Assembly: GCA_031769625.1 (NCBI GenBank)
Contig: JAUIMM010000646.1
Span: 186,501 to 250,500, forward strand
Origin: Taudactylus pleione
Lineage: Eukaryota; Chordata; Amphibia; Anura; Myobatrachidae
Reading direction: 5' to 3'
Length of the DNA: 64,000 nt
Shown here: in pieces, positions 13,901-24,945 of the stretch
Layout of the letters: each line of letters begins with the position of its first letter
Position numbering within the stretch: the stretch's first letter is position 1
Translations under genes and position numbers: made by a program
Notes under the pieces: generated by a model
What the model was told of the DNA's origin: nothing
Seen by the model: the letters and a program-made list of their open reading frames with translations, nothing else
The model's database searches: none

Positions 13901-16476
13901 TCTCGTATCCTGTATGATCAGTGTAATTATAGCTATACATTCCTATTATCTACATGTGACACCTGCACAGTACCACTTCTCGTATCCTGTATGATCAGTG
14001 TAATTATAGCTATACATTCCTATTATCTACATGTGACACCTGCACAGTTCCACTTCTCTCATCCGGCATGATCAGTGTAATTATACCTCCACATTCCTAT
14101 TATCTACATGTGACACCTGCACAGTACCACTTCTCTCATCCGGTATGATCAGTGTAATTATAGCTATACATTCCTATTATCTACATGTGACACCTGCACA
14201 GTACCACTTCTCGTATCCTGTATGATCAGTGTAATTATAGCTATACATTCCTATTATCTACATGTGACACCTGCACAGTACCACTTCTCTCATCCTGTAT
14301 GATCAGTGTAATTATAGCTATACATTCCTATTATCTACATGTGACACCTGCACAGTACCACTTCTCTCATCCTGTATGATCAGTGTAATTATAGCTATAC
14401 ATTCCTATTATCTACATGTGACACGTGCACAGTACCACTGCTCTCATCCTGTATGATCAGTGTAATTATAGCTATACATTCCTATTATCTACATGTGACA
14501 CCTGCACAGTACCACTTCTCTCATCCTGTATGATCAGTGTAATTATAGCTATGCATTCCTATTATCTACATGTGACACCTGCACAGTACCACTTCTCTCA
14601 TCCTGTATGATCAGTGTAATTATAGCTATGCATTCCTATTATCTACATGTGACACCTGCACAGTACCACTTCTCTCATCCTGTATGATCAGTGTAATTAT
14701 AGCTATACATTCCTATTATCTACATGTGACACCTGCACAGTACCACTTCTCTCATCCTGTATGATCAGTGTAATTATAGCTATGCATTCCTATTATCTAC
14801 ATGTGACACCTGCACAGTACCACTTCTCTCATCCTGCATGATCAGTGTAATTATAGCTATGCATTCCTATTATCTACATGTGACACCTGCACAGTACCAC
14901 TTCTCGTATCCTGTATGATCAGTGTAATTATAGCTATGCATTCGTATTATCTACATGGGACACCTGCACAGTACCACTTCTCGTATCCTGTATGATCAGT
15001 GTAATTATAGCTATACATTCCTATTATCTACATGGGACACCTGCACAGTACCACTTCTCTCATCCTGCATGATCAGTGTAATTATAGCTATACATTCCTA
15101 TTATCTACATGTGACACCTGCACAGTACCACTTCTCTCATCCTGCATGATCAGTGTAATTATAGCTATACATTCCTATTATCTACATGTGACACCTGCAC
15201 AGTACCACTTCTCTCATCCTGCATGATCAGTGTAATTATAGCTATACATTGCTATTATCTACATGTGACACCTGCACAGTACCACTTCTCTCATCCTGTA
15301 TGATCAGTGTAATTATAGCTACACATTCCTATTATCTACATGTGACACCTGCACAGTACCACTTCTCGTATCCTGTATGATCAGTGTAATTATAGCTACA
15401 CATTCCTATTATCTACATGTGACACCTGCACAGTACCACTTCTCTCATCCTGTATGATCAGTGTAATTATAGCTATACATTCCTATTATCTACATGTGAC
15501 ACCTGCACAGTATCACTTCTCTCATCCTGTATGATCAGTGTAATTATAGCTACACATTCCTATTATCTACATGTGACACCTGCACAGTACCACTTCTCTC
15601 ATCCTGCATGATCAGTGTAATTATAGCTATACATTCCTATTATCTACATGTGACACCTGCACAGTACCACTTCTCTCATCCTGTATGATCAGTGTAATTA
15701 TAGCTACACATTCCTATTATCTACATGTGACACCTGCACAGTACCACTTCTCGTATCCTGTATGATCAGTGTAATTATAGCTACACATTCCTATTATCTA
15801 CATGTGACACCTGCACAGTACCACTTCTCTCATCCTGTATGATCAGTGTAATTATAGCTATACATTCCTATTATCTACATGTGACACCTGCACAGTATCA
15901 CTTCTCTCATCCTGTATGATCAGTGTAATTATAGCTACACATTCCTATTATCTACATGTGACACCTGCACAGTACCACTTCTCTCATCCTGCATGATCAG
16001 TGTAATTATAGCTATACATTCCTATTATCTACATGTGACACCTGCACAGTACCACTTCTCGTATCCTGTATGATCAGTGTAATTATAGCTATACATTCCT
16101 ATTATCTACATGTGACACCTGCACAGTACCACTTCTCTCATCCTGTATGATCAGTGTAATTATAGCTATACATTCCTATTATCTACATGGGACACCAGCA
16201 CAGTACCACTTCTCTCATCCTGCATGATCAGTGTAATTATAGCTATACATTCCTATTATCTACATGTGACACCTGCACAGTACCACTTCTCTCATCCTGT
16301 ATGATCAGTGTAATTATAGCTATACATTCCTATTATCTACATGTGACACCTGCACAGTACCACTTCTCTCATCCTGTATGATCAGTGTAATTATAGCTAT
16401 ACATTCCTATTATCTACATGTGACACCTGCACACTACCACTTCTCTCATCCTGCATGATCAGTGTAATTATAGTTA
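10958..16476. repeat. 77-bp satellite-like array, about 72 copies
   Basis: The unit contains gacacctgcacagtacc, acttctctcatcctgtatg, atcagtgtaattatagct and atacattcctattatctac. Units are almost indel-free and differ at a few recurrent sites (tctcatcc or tcgtatcc; tgtatg or tgcatg; tacac, tatac or tatgc). Rare variants recur at fixed distance: the ccagcacag, acactaccac and catgggac variants all reappear 924 bp (12 units) later, and the acagtatcac and tcgtatcc-tacac pair 385 bp (5 units) later. Seventy-seven is not a multiple of three, so open frames stay near 60 codons. Confidence 0.97.
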
Positions 16477-16545
16477 TATTTTCCTACTACAGATGTGTCC
16501 ACATACTGTACAAGCAGTCAGTGGCTGTAACGTAGCGCTTCACAT

Positions 16546-17860
16546 GCAGTGTCACTCAGAATATAGGCACGCCGCAGTGTCACTCAGAATATAGGCACGC
16601 CGCAGTGTCACTCAGAATATAGGCACGCCGCAGTTTCACTCAGAATATAGGCACGTCATAGTGTCACTCAGAATATAGGCACGCCGCAGTGTCACTCAGA
16701 ATATAGGCACGCCGCAGTGTCACTCAGAATATAGGCACGCCGCAGTGTCACTCACAATATAGGCACGCCGCAGTGTCACTCACAATATAGGCACGCCGCA
16801 GTGTCACCCACAATATAGGCACGCCGCAGTGTCACCCACAATATAGGCACGCCGCAGTGTCACTCAGAATATAGGCACGTCATAGTGTCACTCAAAATAT
16901 AGGCACGCCGCAGTGTCAGTCAGCTTATAGGCACGCCGCAGTGTTACTCAGAATATAGGCACGCCGCAGTGTCACTCAGAATATAGGCACGTCAGTGTCA
17001 CTCAGAATATAGGCACGCCGCAGTGTTACTCAGAATATAGGCATGTCATAGTGTCACTCAGAATATAGGCACGCCACAGTGTCACTCACAATATAGGCAC
17101 GTCATAGTGTCACTCAGAATATAGGCACGCCGCAGTGTCAGTCAGCTTATAGGCACGCCGCAGTGTCAGTCAGCTTATAGGCACGCCGCAGTGTCTCTCA
17201 GAATATAGGCACGCCGCAGTGTCACTCAGAATATAGGCATGTCATAGTGTCACTCAGAATATAGGCACGCCGCAGTGTCACTCAGAATATAGGCACGTCA
17301 TAGTGTCACTCAGAATATAGGCACGCCGCAGTGTCACGCATATACAGCCGCAGTGTCACTCAGAATATAGGCACGCCGCAGTGTCACTCAGAATATAGGC
17401 ATGTCATAGTGTCACTCAGAATATAGGCACGCCGCAGTGTCACTCACAATATAGGCACGTCATAGTGTCACTCAGAATATAGGCACGCCGCAGTGTCAGT
17501 CAGCTTATAGGCACGCCGCAGTGTCACTCAGAATATAGGCACGCCGCAGTGTCACTCACAATATAGGCACGTCATAGTGTCACTCAGAATATAGGCACGC
17601 CGCAGTGTCACTCAGAATATAGGCATGCCGCAGTGTCACTCAGAATATAGGCATGTCATAGTGTCACTCAGAATATAGGCACGCCGCAGTGTCACTCAGA
17701 ATATAGGCACGTCATAGTGTCACTCAGAATATAGGCACGCCGCAGTGTCACGCATATACAGCCGCAGTGTTACTCAGAATATAGGCACACCGCAGTGTCA
17801 CGCATATACAGCCGCAGTGTTACTCAGAATATAGGCACACCGCAGTGTCACACAGCTTAT
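16546..17860. repeat. 28-bp minisatellite, about 47 copies
   Basis: The unit is cgcagtgtcactcagaatat followed by aggcacgc. A second type replaces gccgcag by gtcatag and is interspersed every few units. A rare variant containing cacgcatatacag occurs at about 17335, 17749 and 17799; the first two are 414 bp apart in matching context, indicating block duplication. It is separated from the 77-bp array by about 70 bp of unique sequence. No spacers lie between units. Confidence 0.96.
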
Positions 17861-18829
17861 ACTGCCGCCGCTTGTGATTTTAATCAGCAGAAGCTGCTTA
17901 TCCGTCCTACTTGCGACATATTTTAATGGAATAAGTTGGACCAAAATCCGCTCGGTGCTACAGAGTTGTACATTTTGCTCCCCGTATAGAAAGGTTGGGC
18001 TGTTCTGCATACAATACAGGTTCTTGTAATAATAAGTGCAATACCCTGAGGTATAACCCAAACGCAAAGTGACATGTAGCTGGCGGCCGACCATACATAG
18101 GAGCTATCCCAGAAATGAGCGCTGCTACCAGGACCTGACACTTCCCCTCCGCCATTGCTGTGTGTAACGTTATAAGTACCAGACTCGCCAGTGCTTTATA
18201 CCTCCCTTTCTATGGATGTAGGTATGATATATAATATAGGCATTTATTATACAGTATTCACAGCTTGTGATGGGTTATACCACGTGGGAGCTTTTTCCTT
18301 CTTGCCACAAATATTCCTAAGTTACGTCCAACTCGCCATATACACAAATACATTTAGAATGTTTCTCTTTCCCTTAAGCACGCTTTGCGCCCAACCCTAA
18401 ATAAGCCCCAGACATAGCTCTCACATGACTCTCAGCTCAGTCACACGTTATAGCGAGCCAGCTTCCTATTGGCTGAGGAGCTTAGTCACGTTATACAGTA
18501 GCTGGGGGTCATATTCCTTTACTATCCCAAACACAGGCCCAGAGTATATTGTGCACATTGTAAATCACCTGCAGCAGCTCTGGCGTGCATGAAGCGTTCC
18601 CGGCACTAGATGGCAGCATTGCGCTGGGTCCTAATAGAGGATCATAGTACATTGCACATTCCCATCATTAGTAATAGAAGCTGATCACACAATGACAATA
18701 TTTACACTTCTGCTTTCACAGATGAACTTTCTCCCATCATCACCTCTAAGTTCCCTCTGTTCTCCAATCCTCCAATGACTTATAGTCATTTACTTCTACC
18801 CCCTTCCACATCTCTGGTTCTTTCTGGTA
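17861..18829. other. Unique spacer, no gene recognised
   Basis: About 970 bp without tandem structure. Three overlapping short minus-strand frames (60-100 codons, 17798-18155) read partly through the end of the 28-bp array and share no recognisable domain. The stretch 18200-18250 is AT-rich. Nothing else identifiable. Confidence 0.5.
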
Positions 18830-18830
18830 A

Positions 18831-19005
18831 CCAGTAACGTGCGATGAGGTGAATGGCTGGGGAGGCACACATGGAGATGGGTCTAAGTGCCGGGAGCCTG
18901 TCTCACCCCCTACTCACTGTAACTCTCCCCTCACTACACGAAGCTTCAGTGTCCATTCATTCTCCTACCTGCATCACTGTGTCTTCTCTTGCTGCTACTG
19001 ACTGA
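18831..19005 (+). mobile_element. Possible left end of an older hAT-like element
   Basis: The segment begins cagtaacgtgcgatgaggtg and continues with ggctggggaggcac. I recall similar starts (CAGTGGCGTGCGGTGAGG type) for hAT elements in vertebrate genomes, but could not check this. If correct, the element continues beyond 19603 and the TIR elements at 19006-19603 and perhaps 20065-20612 are nested in it. Its right end was not identified. Confidence 0.3.
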
Positions 19006-19603
19006 GGGCCTGATTCAGAGCCGGACGCTATTTGCGCTCGCTCGTTCTGAAAAAGGGGCCGGCTATTTAAATTGAGCGCTCGCTCTTTGCGGTCTGTTGA
19101 CGCCTCTATGTCTGAGCGAGCGAACGAAACATGCGCTCACTATTTTGTAAAGACGCCCCCTGGCCGCTCGCATCCTACGTCATCTCCGCTATTTATTTGA
19201 TTAATCGAGTACATCAAAAGGTGTCTGAACTGCTCGCAGTGCTTGTGGTAGGATTTTCCGACCGCAATCATGCGAACAGTTCAGGCTAAGAAACAACCAA
19301 GTGACGTGGTCGATGACACTGCTTTGTTAATTATGCACACCCTTAAAACACCCGTTTTGACCTTTTGGCACGCCTGCGTTCGGATCTCCACTCCCCGTTT
19401 TCAAGCACCTTCCCCTGTTACCACCCACAAACGCCTCATCCTGTCACTCAAATTAGCAGGCACTCGCTATTTTGCGAGCGCTCGATTTCCGACCAAAATG
19501 ACTGCTTGGCGCATGCGCATTACGACCCATACGCATGCGCAGATGTGCGAACATCGCTCGGAGCGAACGAGCGGCGGCTTACGAGCGGCTCTGAATCAGG
19601 CCC
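19006..19603. mobile_element. Non-autonomous TIR element (GGGCCTGATTCAGAG family), 598 bp
   Basis: Bounded by the inverted repeats gggcctgattcagagccg (left) and cggctctgaatcaggccc (right). The 3-bp flanks are tga and cga, compatible with a diverged 3-bp target duplication, which would fit PIF/Harbinger-type transposition. The interior carries gagcgaacgagcg and gcgctcgctcg subterminal repeats and no transposase frame. The 116-codon frame at 19270-19620 runs across the right terminus and is rejected as a gene. The interior matches, in order, parts of 26170-26300 and 37380-37530 (tatgcac, cacgcctgcgttcg, tgtcaccac), so three copies of one family are present. Confidence 0.8.
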
Positions 19604-20064
19604 CGAGTTCCAATCTCTAAACACTGCAGTGCACTTCCTGGTCACATGACACATCCAGGGTGTCCATCAGTGCTCAAAACAACCCTCAATACTCAGAGGC
19701 ATGCCTCTATTAGTTCACTTTCTGTGCAGCTTACTGCGCGTGGTGTGGCCCCGCCCTCAGCTCTGCAAGCAGTGTCTGACTATACAGAAGCGAGGCTGAG
19801 CTGTTGCTGCCTCATCTCTCGTCTCCCTGCAGTGCCAGGAAGCTCCACAAAGCTGGGGAGTGTTAATTATAAAAATGATTTACAACAAAGACGATGTTTA
19901 TAAGTTATAAATATATTTATATTATTCTAATCATTTTTATATCAAATCTTAGGAGTATACTGCACATCCCTTGTAGTAACTCCTCAACATACACTACAGT
20001 CAGTGTCAGATGCCTGGCTGTGTTAAAACGTCAGAATTAAAAAATAAAAAAAACACCACATCGA
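19604..20064. other. Spacer between two TIR elements
   Basis: No gene. It includes an AT-rich block at 19864-19950 and an A-rich block at 20035-20054 just before the next element. It may be the body of an older element interrupted by both TIR elements, but this is not demonstrable here. Confidence 0.4.
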
Positions 20065-20612
20065 GGACCTTATTCAGAGTCGGTCGCGAGCGCTGAGTGC
20101 TCGCAACCGACCCGATGTTGGTCCACAGGGCATGCGCACAATGGAGTCGGCTCCGTCGTGCGCATGCGCGAACCCCCGCTAACGACAGGTGATCCGTCGT
20201 TAGCGGGCTCGAAGCAGACGGAGCGAGCTGTCGATGTTGATTGACAGCTTGCTCCGTTTGCTGGGCAGGCAGGGGGTGTGCCTGCCCAAACGGAGGCGTT
20301 CCCGCCAGAACGCTAGCCGTTTGGGGGCGGCCCCACTGACATCGGTAATGTCAGTGAGGAGCTTCCTGCTGAAACACAGCAGGAAGCTCCCTGGGGCTTA
20401 AGGTTGACGAGACCCTACCCTAGGGTCTCGTCGTAAGCCCCGATGGTCGCGATGGTCTTGACCATCGCGACCATCTCCCTTAGCGGTCATTAGAGCTGTG
20501 GGTGTTAAGCCACAGCCTAACGACCGACATGGAGGCGGCCGTTCAGGATGCAAGCGGACGCCCTGTTTCTGAGCGACCGCTTGCATCCTACGACGGCCTC
20601 TGAATGAGGCCC
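20065..20612. mobile_element. Non-autonomous TIR element with palindromic core, about 548 bp
   Basis: Left end ggaccttattcagag and right end ctctgaatgaggcc form diverged inverted repeats of the same type as the 19-kb element. The interior is a series of hairpins: a perfect 16-bp inverted repeat with 2-nt loop at 20442-20475 (gatggtcgcgatggtc), a cgagaccct hairpin at 20408-20430, and an aggagcttcctgctg hairpin near 20357-20390. The same hairpins occur in inverse overall orientation in the element at 47763-48267. There is no coding capacity; a 75-codon minus frame reads through the hairpins. Confidence 0.75.
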
Positions 20613-20918
20613 TGTCCCCCTTCAAAAAAAAAACTTTTAACCAAACCCCAGGCTTCTTATCCTAGGCTGGTACAGAGGGGGCCTGCCCCCAGCCACAGAG
20701 TAGTACAATATAAATACAATATAAAGGGGTGGGATACTGTGTAACCAATGTTTATACAGGAGGATCTATTATTCTGGCAAAGTTACTGTACTGTATATTT
20801 TATTAAACCTTCTCATGTACATTTATACTATACAATGATATCAGTAGCGGTGATCAGTGCATTATGTACAACATTCTAGTACTGGGCAGGACCCACTGGC
20901 ACATCTATAGTAGGCCCA
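20613..20918. other. Unique spacer
   Basis: A nine- to ten-A run follows the element end. The rest is AT-rich sequence with an imperfect direct repeat of acaatataaa near 20707-20725. No gene seen. Confidence 0.4.
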
Positions 20919-22373
20919 GCTGCCCCATGGCACAGACCCTGCAAGCAGAACAGACACACTGTGCCATGCACTGCCTACCCCCCTAATTGGGGGTGTACCC
21001 ACTGGACTAGCTTGAGATTATATATTGCTTTCCAACATGGCGTGTTGTCCTGCTGGAATTACAGTAGAAGATGGGTAGACTGTGGTCAGGTTCCAGAATA
21101 AGATGGTCACTGTGTCACCGAGAGGGTTGTGCCGCCCTGACACTGTGTCACCGAGAGGGTTGTGCCGCCCTGACACTGTGTCACCGAGAGGGTTGTGCCG
21201 CCCTGACACTGTGTCACCATTCAGTGGAAGTAGTGCCGCCCTGACACTGTGTCACCGAGAGGGTTGTGCCGCCCTGACACTGTGTCACCGAGAGGGTTGT
21301 GCCGCCCTGACACTGTGTCACCGAGAGGGTTGTGCCGCCCTGACACTGTGTCACCGAGAGGGTTGTGCCGCCCTGACACTGTGTCACCGAGAGGGTTGTG
21401 CCGCCCTGACACTGTGTCACCGAGAGGGTTGTGCCGCCCTGACACTGTGTCACCGAGAGGGTTGTGCCGCCCTGACACTGTCACCGAGAGGGTTGTGCCG
21501 CCCTGACACTGTGTCACCGAGAGGGTTGTGCCGCCCTGACACCGTGTCAGCTGCCCCATGGCACAGACCCTGCAAGCAGAACAGACACACTGTGCCATGC
21601 ACTGCCTACCCCCCTAATTGGGGGTGTACCCACTGGACTAGCTTGAGATTATATATTGCTTTCCAACATGGCGTGTTGTCCTGCTGGAATTACAGTAGAA
21701 GATGGGTAGACTGTGGTCAGGTTCCAGAATAAGATGGTCACTGTGTCACCGAGAGGGTTGTGCCGCCCTGACACTGTGTCACCGAGAGGGTTGTGCCGCC
21801 CTGACACTGTGTCACCATTCAGTGGAAGTAGTGCCGCCCTGACACTGTGTCACCGAGAGGGTTGTGCCGCCCTGACACTGTGTCACCGAGAGGGTTGTGC
21901 CGCCCTGACACTGTGTCACCGAGAGGGTTGTGCCATCCTGACACTGTGTCACCGAGAGGGTTGTGCCGCCCTGACACTGTGTCACCGAGAGGGTTGTGCC
22001 GTCCTGACACTGTGTCACCGAGAGGGTTGTGCCGCCCTGACACTGTGTCACCGAGAGGGTTGTGCCGCCCTGACACTGTGTCACCATTCAGTGGAAGTAG
22101 TGCCGCCCTGACACTGTGTCACCGAGAGGGTTGTGCCGCCCTGACACTGTGTCACCGAGAGGGTTGTGCCGCCCTGACACTGTGTCACCGAGAGGGTTGT
22201 GCCGCCCTGACACTGTGTCACCGAGAGGGTTGTGCCGCCCTGACACTGTGTCACCGAGAGGGTTGTGCCGCCCTGACACTGTCACCGAGAGGGTTGTGCC
22301 GCCCTGACACTGTGTCACCGAGAGGGTTGTGCCGCCCTGACACCGTGTCACCATTCAGTGGAAGTAGTGCCGC
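20919..22373. repeat. 33-bp minisatellite with 631-bp macro-repeat
   Basis: The 33-bp unit is gacactgtgtcaccgagagg followed by gttgtgccgccct. A distinct 28-bp variant, caccattcagtggaagtagt plus gccgccct, appears at about 21208, 21809, 22083 and 22350. A 189-bp leader at 20919-21107 (cagctgccccatggcacag onward) is repeated at about 21550-21738, so leader plus array forms a 631-bp macro-repeat present at least twice. The 33-bp length gives an 11-residue peptide repeat in several frames, which is not evidence for coding. Confidence 0.95.
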
Positions 22374-22540
22374 TATGCACCTAATGATCTTAAATTGTCT
22401 AGTAAAAATATATATTAACAAGTTTTGTGCCACAGAGTGAGTGCCAGCTGCTGTGGTGAAGGGGTAACACAGGATGAGGGGCTGTTTCGGCCAGAACCCA
22501 GGGCAATGCCTCAGTATTTATAGATGGGAGATCTCTCTCC
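22374..22540. other. Short unique spacer
   Basis: AT-rich right flank of the 33-bp array, ending at the MITE. Nothing recognisable. Confidence 0.4.
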
Positions 22541-22716
22541 TAGGGGTATATTTACTAAAGTGCAGGTTTATAGAAGTGGAGATGTTGCCCATAGCAACCA
22601 GATTCTAGCTATTATCTTCTAGAAGGTGCTAGATAAATAAGTAGAATCTGATTGGTTGCTATGGGCAACATCTCCCCTTCTAATAATAACCCGCACCTTA
22701 GTAACCATACCCCTAG
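22541..22716. mobile_element. MITE with ggggtatatttactaa ends, about 175 bp
   Basis: The ends taggggtatatttactaaag and the inverse of ccttagtaaccatacccct form about 25-bp imperfect terminal inverted repeats, flanked by TA dinucleotides (possible 2-bp target duplication). The interior is a second inverted repeat: gagatgttgcccatagcaac near 22581 and ggttgctatgggcaacatct near 22654, so the whole element can fold back on itself. I recall similar elements as abundant in frog genomes (not verified). Confidence 0.8.
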
Positions 22717-23298
22717 ACCATCATACGATGGTGCAATCCAGCGATGGTGTGATGAGATGTAACGATACATCGCGCGTGCCGTACACAGTACCCGATCCCG
22801 TGTGTCATTAATGCTGCATGTAACAACATTGCGTCATTCATTACATCATCCCATCCGCCGCGCAGAACAGCGAAGGACGGATCAGGCATACACACTATAA
22901 GATGTCTAAGATATATCGTGTCGCGTCAGAATGATATATCGTGCGATACATGATATAGTGCATTTGATTCAGAGATTTACGCGATGCCAATATTCACGTA
23001 GATGAAGCGATTGTTGGCCATCACGGATGCATGAAAGCCGCACTACGCACGGCGACTTGTTTGCGATTACACTCGCACGGGGGTTTCATTGGCAGAGTGA
23101 GTGACAGGTAGTCAGCGTTTGGGGGAGGTAACGGGGGGGGGCTAGGGGAAGGCAGGTGTGTCTGTTTACATGTCGTTTAATGGGCGTACATCCATTATCC
23201 ATTGCCATCTCCTGCGCAGGCTGAGCGCTCTCTGCATGTCAGGAGAGACGCTGTGTGCGAGACAGGTCAGACTTCACTCAGAACCAGCGTGACTGCCC
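22717..23298. other. Spacer with palindromic AT/CG words
   Basis: No gene. It contains several cgatacat, atatatcgtg and gcgatacatgatat words at about 22758-22950 that can pair with each other, and a TIR-like word ttgattcagag at about 22967, which may be the left end of another member of the GATTCAGAG element family; no matching right end was found. A G run lies near 23133-23140. Confidence 0.45.
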
Positions 23299-24780
23299 GA
23301 TATGTGACAATGTTCCCGATGTTGGTGCACATCGTGTGACAGATATGTGTCAGTGTTCCCGATGTTTATGCTGGTGCACGTTGTCTGACGGATATGTGAC
23401 AATGTTTCCGATGGTGCAAGTCGTGTGACGGATATGTGACAATGTTCCCGATGTTGGTGCACATCGTGTGACAGATATGTGTTGATGTTCCCGATGTTTA
23501 TGCTGGTGCACGTTGTCTGACGGATATGTGACGATGTTTCCGATGGTGCAAGTCGTGTGACGGATATGTGACAATGTTCCCGATGTTTCCACTGGTGCAC
23601 GTTGTCTGATGGATATGTGACGATGTTCCCGATGTTTACGCTGGTGCACATTGTGTGACGGATATGTGACGATGTTCCCGATGTTTACGCTGGTGCACAT
23701 TGTGTGACGGATATGTGTCGATGTTCCCGATGGTTATGCTGGTGCACTTCGTCTGACGGATATGTGACAATGTTCCCGATGTTTACGCTGGTGCACGTTG
23801 TCTGATGGATATGTGACGATGTTTCTGATGTTTACGCTGGTGCACGTTGTCTGATGGATATGTGTCAATGCTCCCGATGTTTATGCTGGTGCACATCGTG
23901 TGACGGATATGTGACAATGTTCCCGATGTTTACGCTGGTGCACGTCGTCTGACGGATATGTGTTGATGTTCCCGATGTTTATGGTGGTGCACGTTGTCTG
24001 ACGGATATGTGACGATGTTTCCGATGGTGCACGTCGTGTGACGGATATGTGACAATGTTCCCGATGTTTCCACTGGTGCACGTTGTCTGATGGATATGTG
24101 ACAATGTTCCCGATGTTTCCAATGGTGCACGTCGTCTGACGGATATGTGACAATGTTCCCGATGTTTACGCTGGTGCACGTTGTCTGACGGATATGTGTC
24201 GATGTTCCCAATGTTTATGCTGGTGCACTTCGTCTGACGGATATGTGACGGTGTTTCTGATGTTTACGCTGGTGCACATTGTGTGACGGATATGTGACAA
24301 TGTTCCCGATGTTTACACTGGTGCACGTTGCCTGGTGGATATGTGACGATGTTTCGGATGTTTACGCTGATGCGCGTTGTCTGACGGATATGTGACAATG
24401 TTCCCGATGTTGGTGCACATCGTGTGACAGATATGTGTCGATGTTCCCGATGTGTACACTGGTGCACTTCGTCTGACAGATATGTGACGATGTTCCCAAT
24501 GTTTGCACTGGTGCACGTTGTCTGACAGATATGTGACAATGTTCCCGATGTTTATGCTGGTGCACATTGTGTGACAGATATGTGACAATGTTCCCGATGT
24601 TTATGCTGGTGCACATTGTGTGACAGATATGTGACAATGTTCCCGATGTTTACGCTGGTGCACATTGTGTGACTGATATGTGACAATGTTCCCGATGTTT
24701 ATGCTGGTGCACATTGTGTGACTGATATGTGACAATGTTCCCGATGTTTATGCTGGTGCCCGTCATCTGACGGATATGAC
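23299..24780. repeat. 49-bp minisatellite with shortened variants, about 32 copies
   Basis: The unit reads gatatgtgacaatgttcccg, atgtttacgctggtgcacgt, tgtctgacg. Shortened units lack the tttacgct segment or the cccgatgt segment, so the period varies between about 36 and 49 bp. Most substitutions are CpG/TpG/CpA (cgtcgt, cgttgt, catcgt), consistent with methylation decay. Minus-strand frames of about 90-125 codons are repeat artefacts. Confidence 0.95.
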
Positions 24781-24945
24781 ATGGCAGCAGGGGGCGTCCT
24801 TATGCTCGGAGAGGCTTCAGTATATTTTCGCTAATGTAAATCCCTGATTCCGGGCCCAGCGTGTACCCAGCTCTACAGGTGACAGAGTGGAAAGGGGACA
24901 TGGACGGTGGCGCTACTCCCTGGCAGTTTGTGGTACACTTCTCTG

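Noticed and set aside
16546..17860. CRISPR-like array (28-bp repeats)
   Set aside because: Units abut directly with no unique spacers, no cas genes are present, and the context is eukaryotic. The same holds for the 33-, 39- and 45-bp arrays.
19270..19620. 116-codon frame
   Set aside because: It lies in a TIR element and reads through the element's right terminus; no transposase motif is visible.
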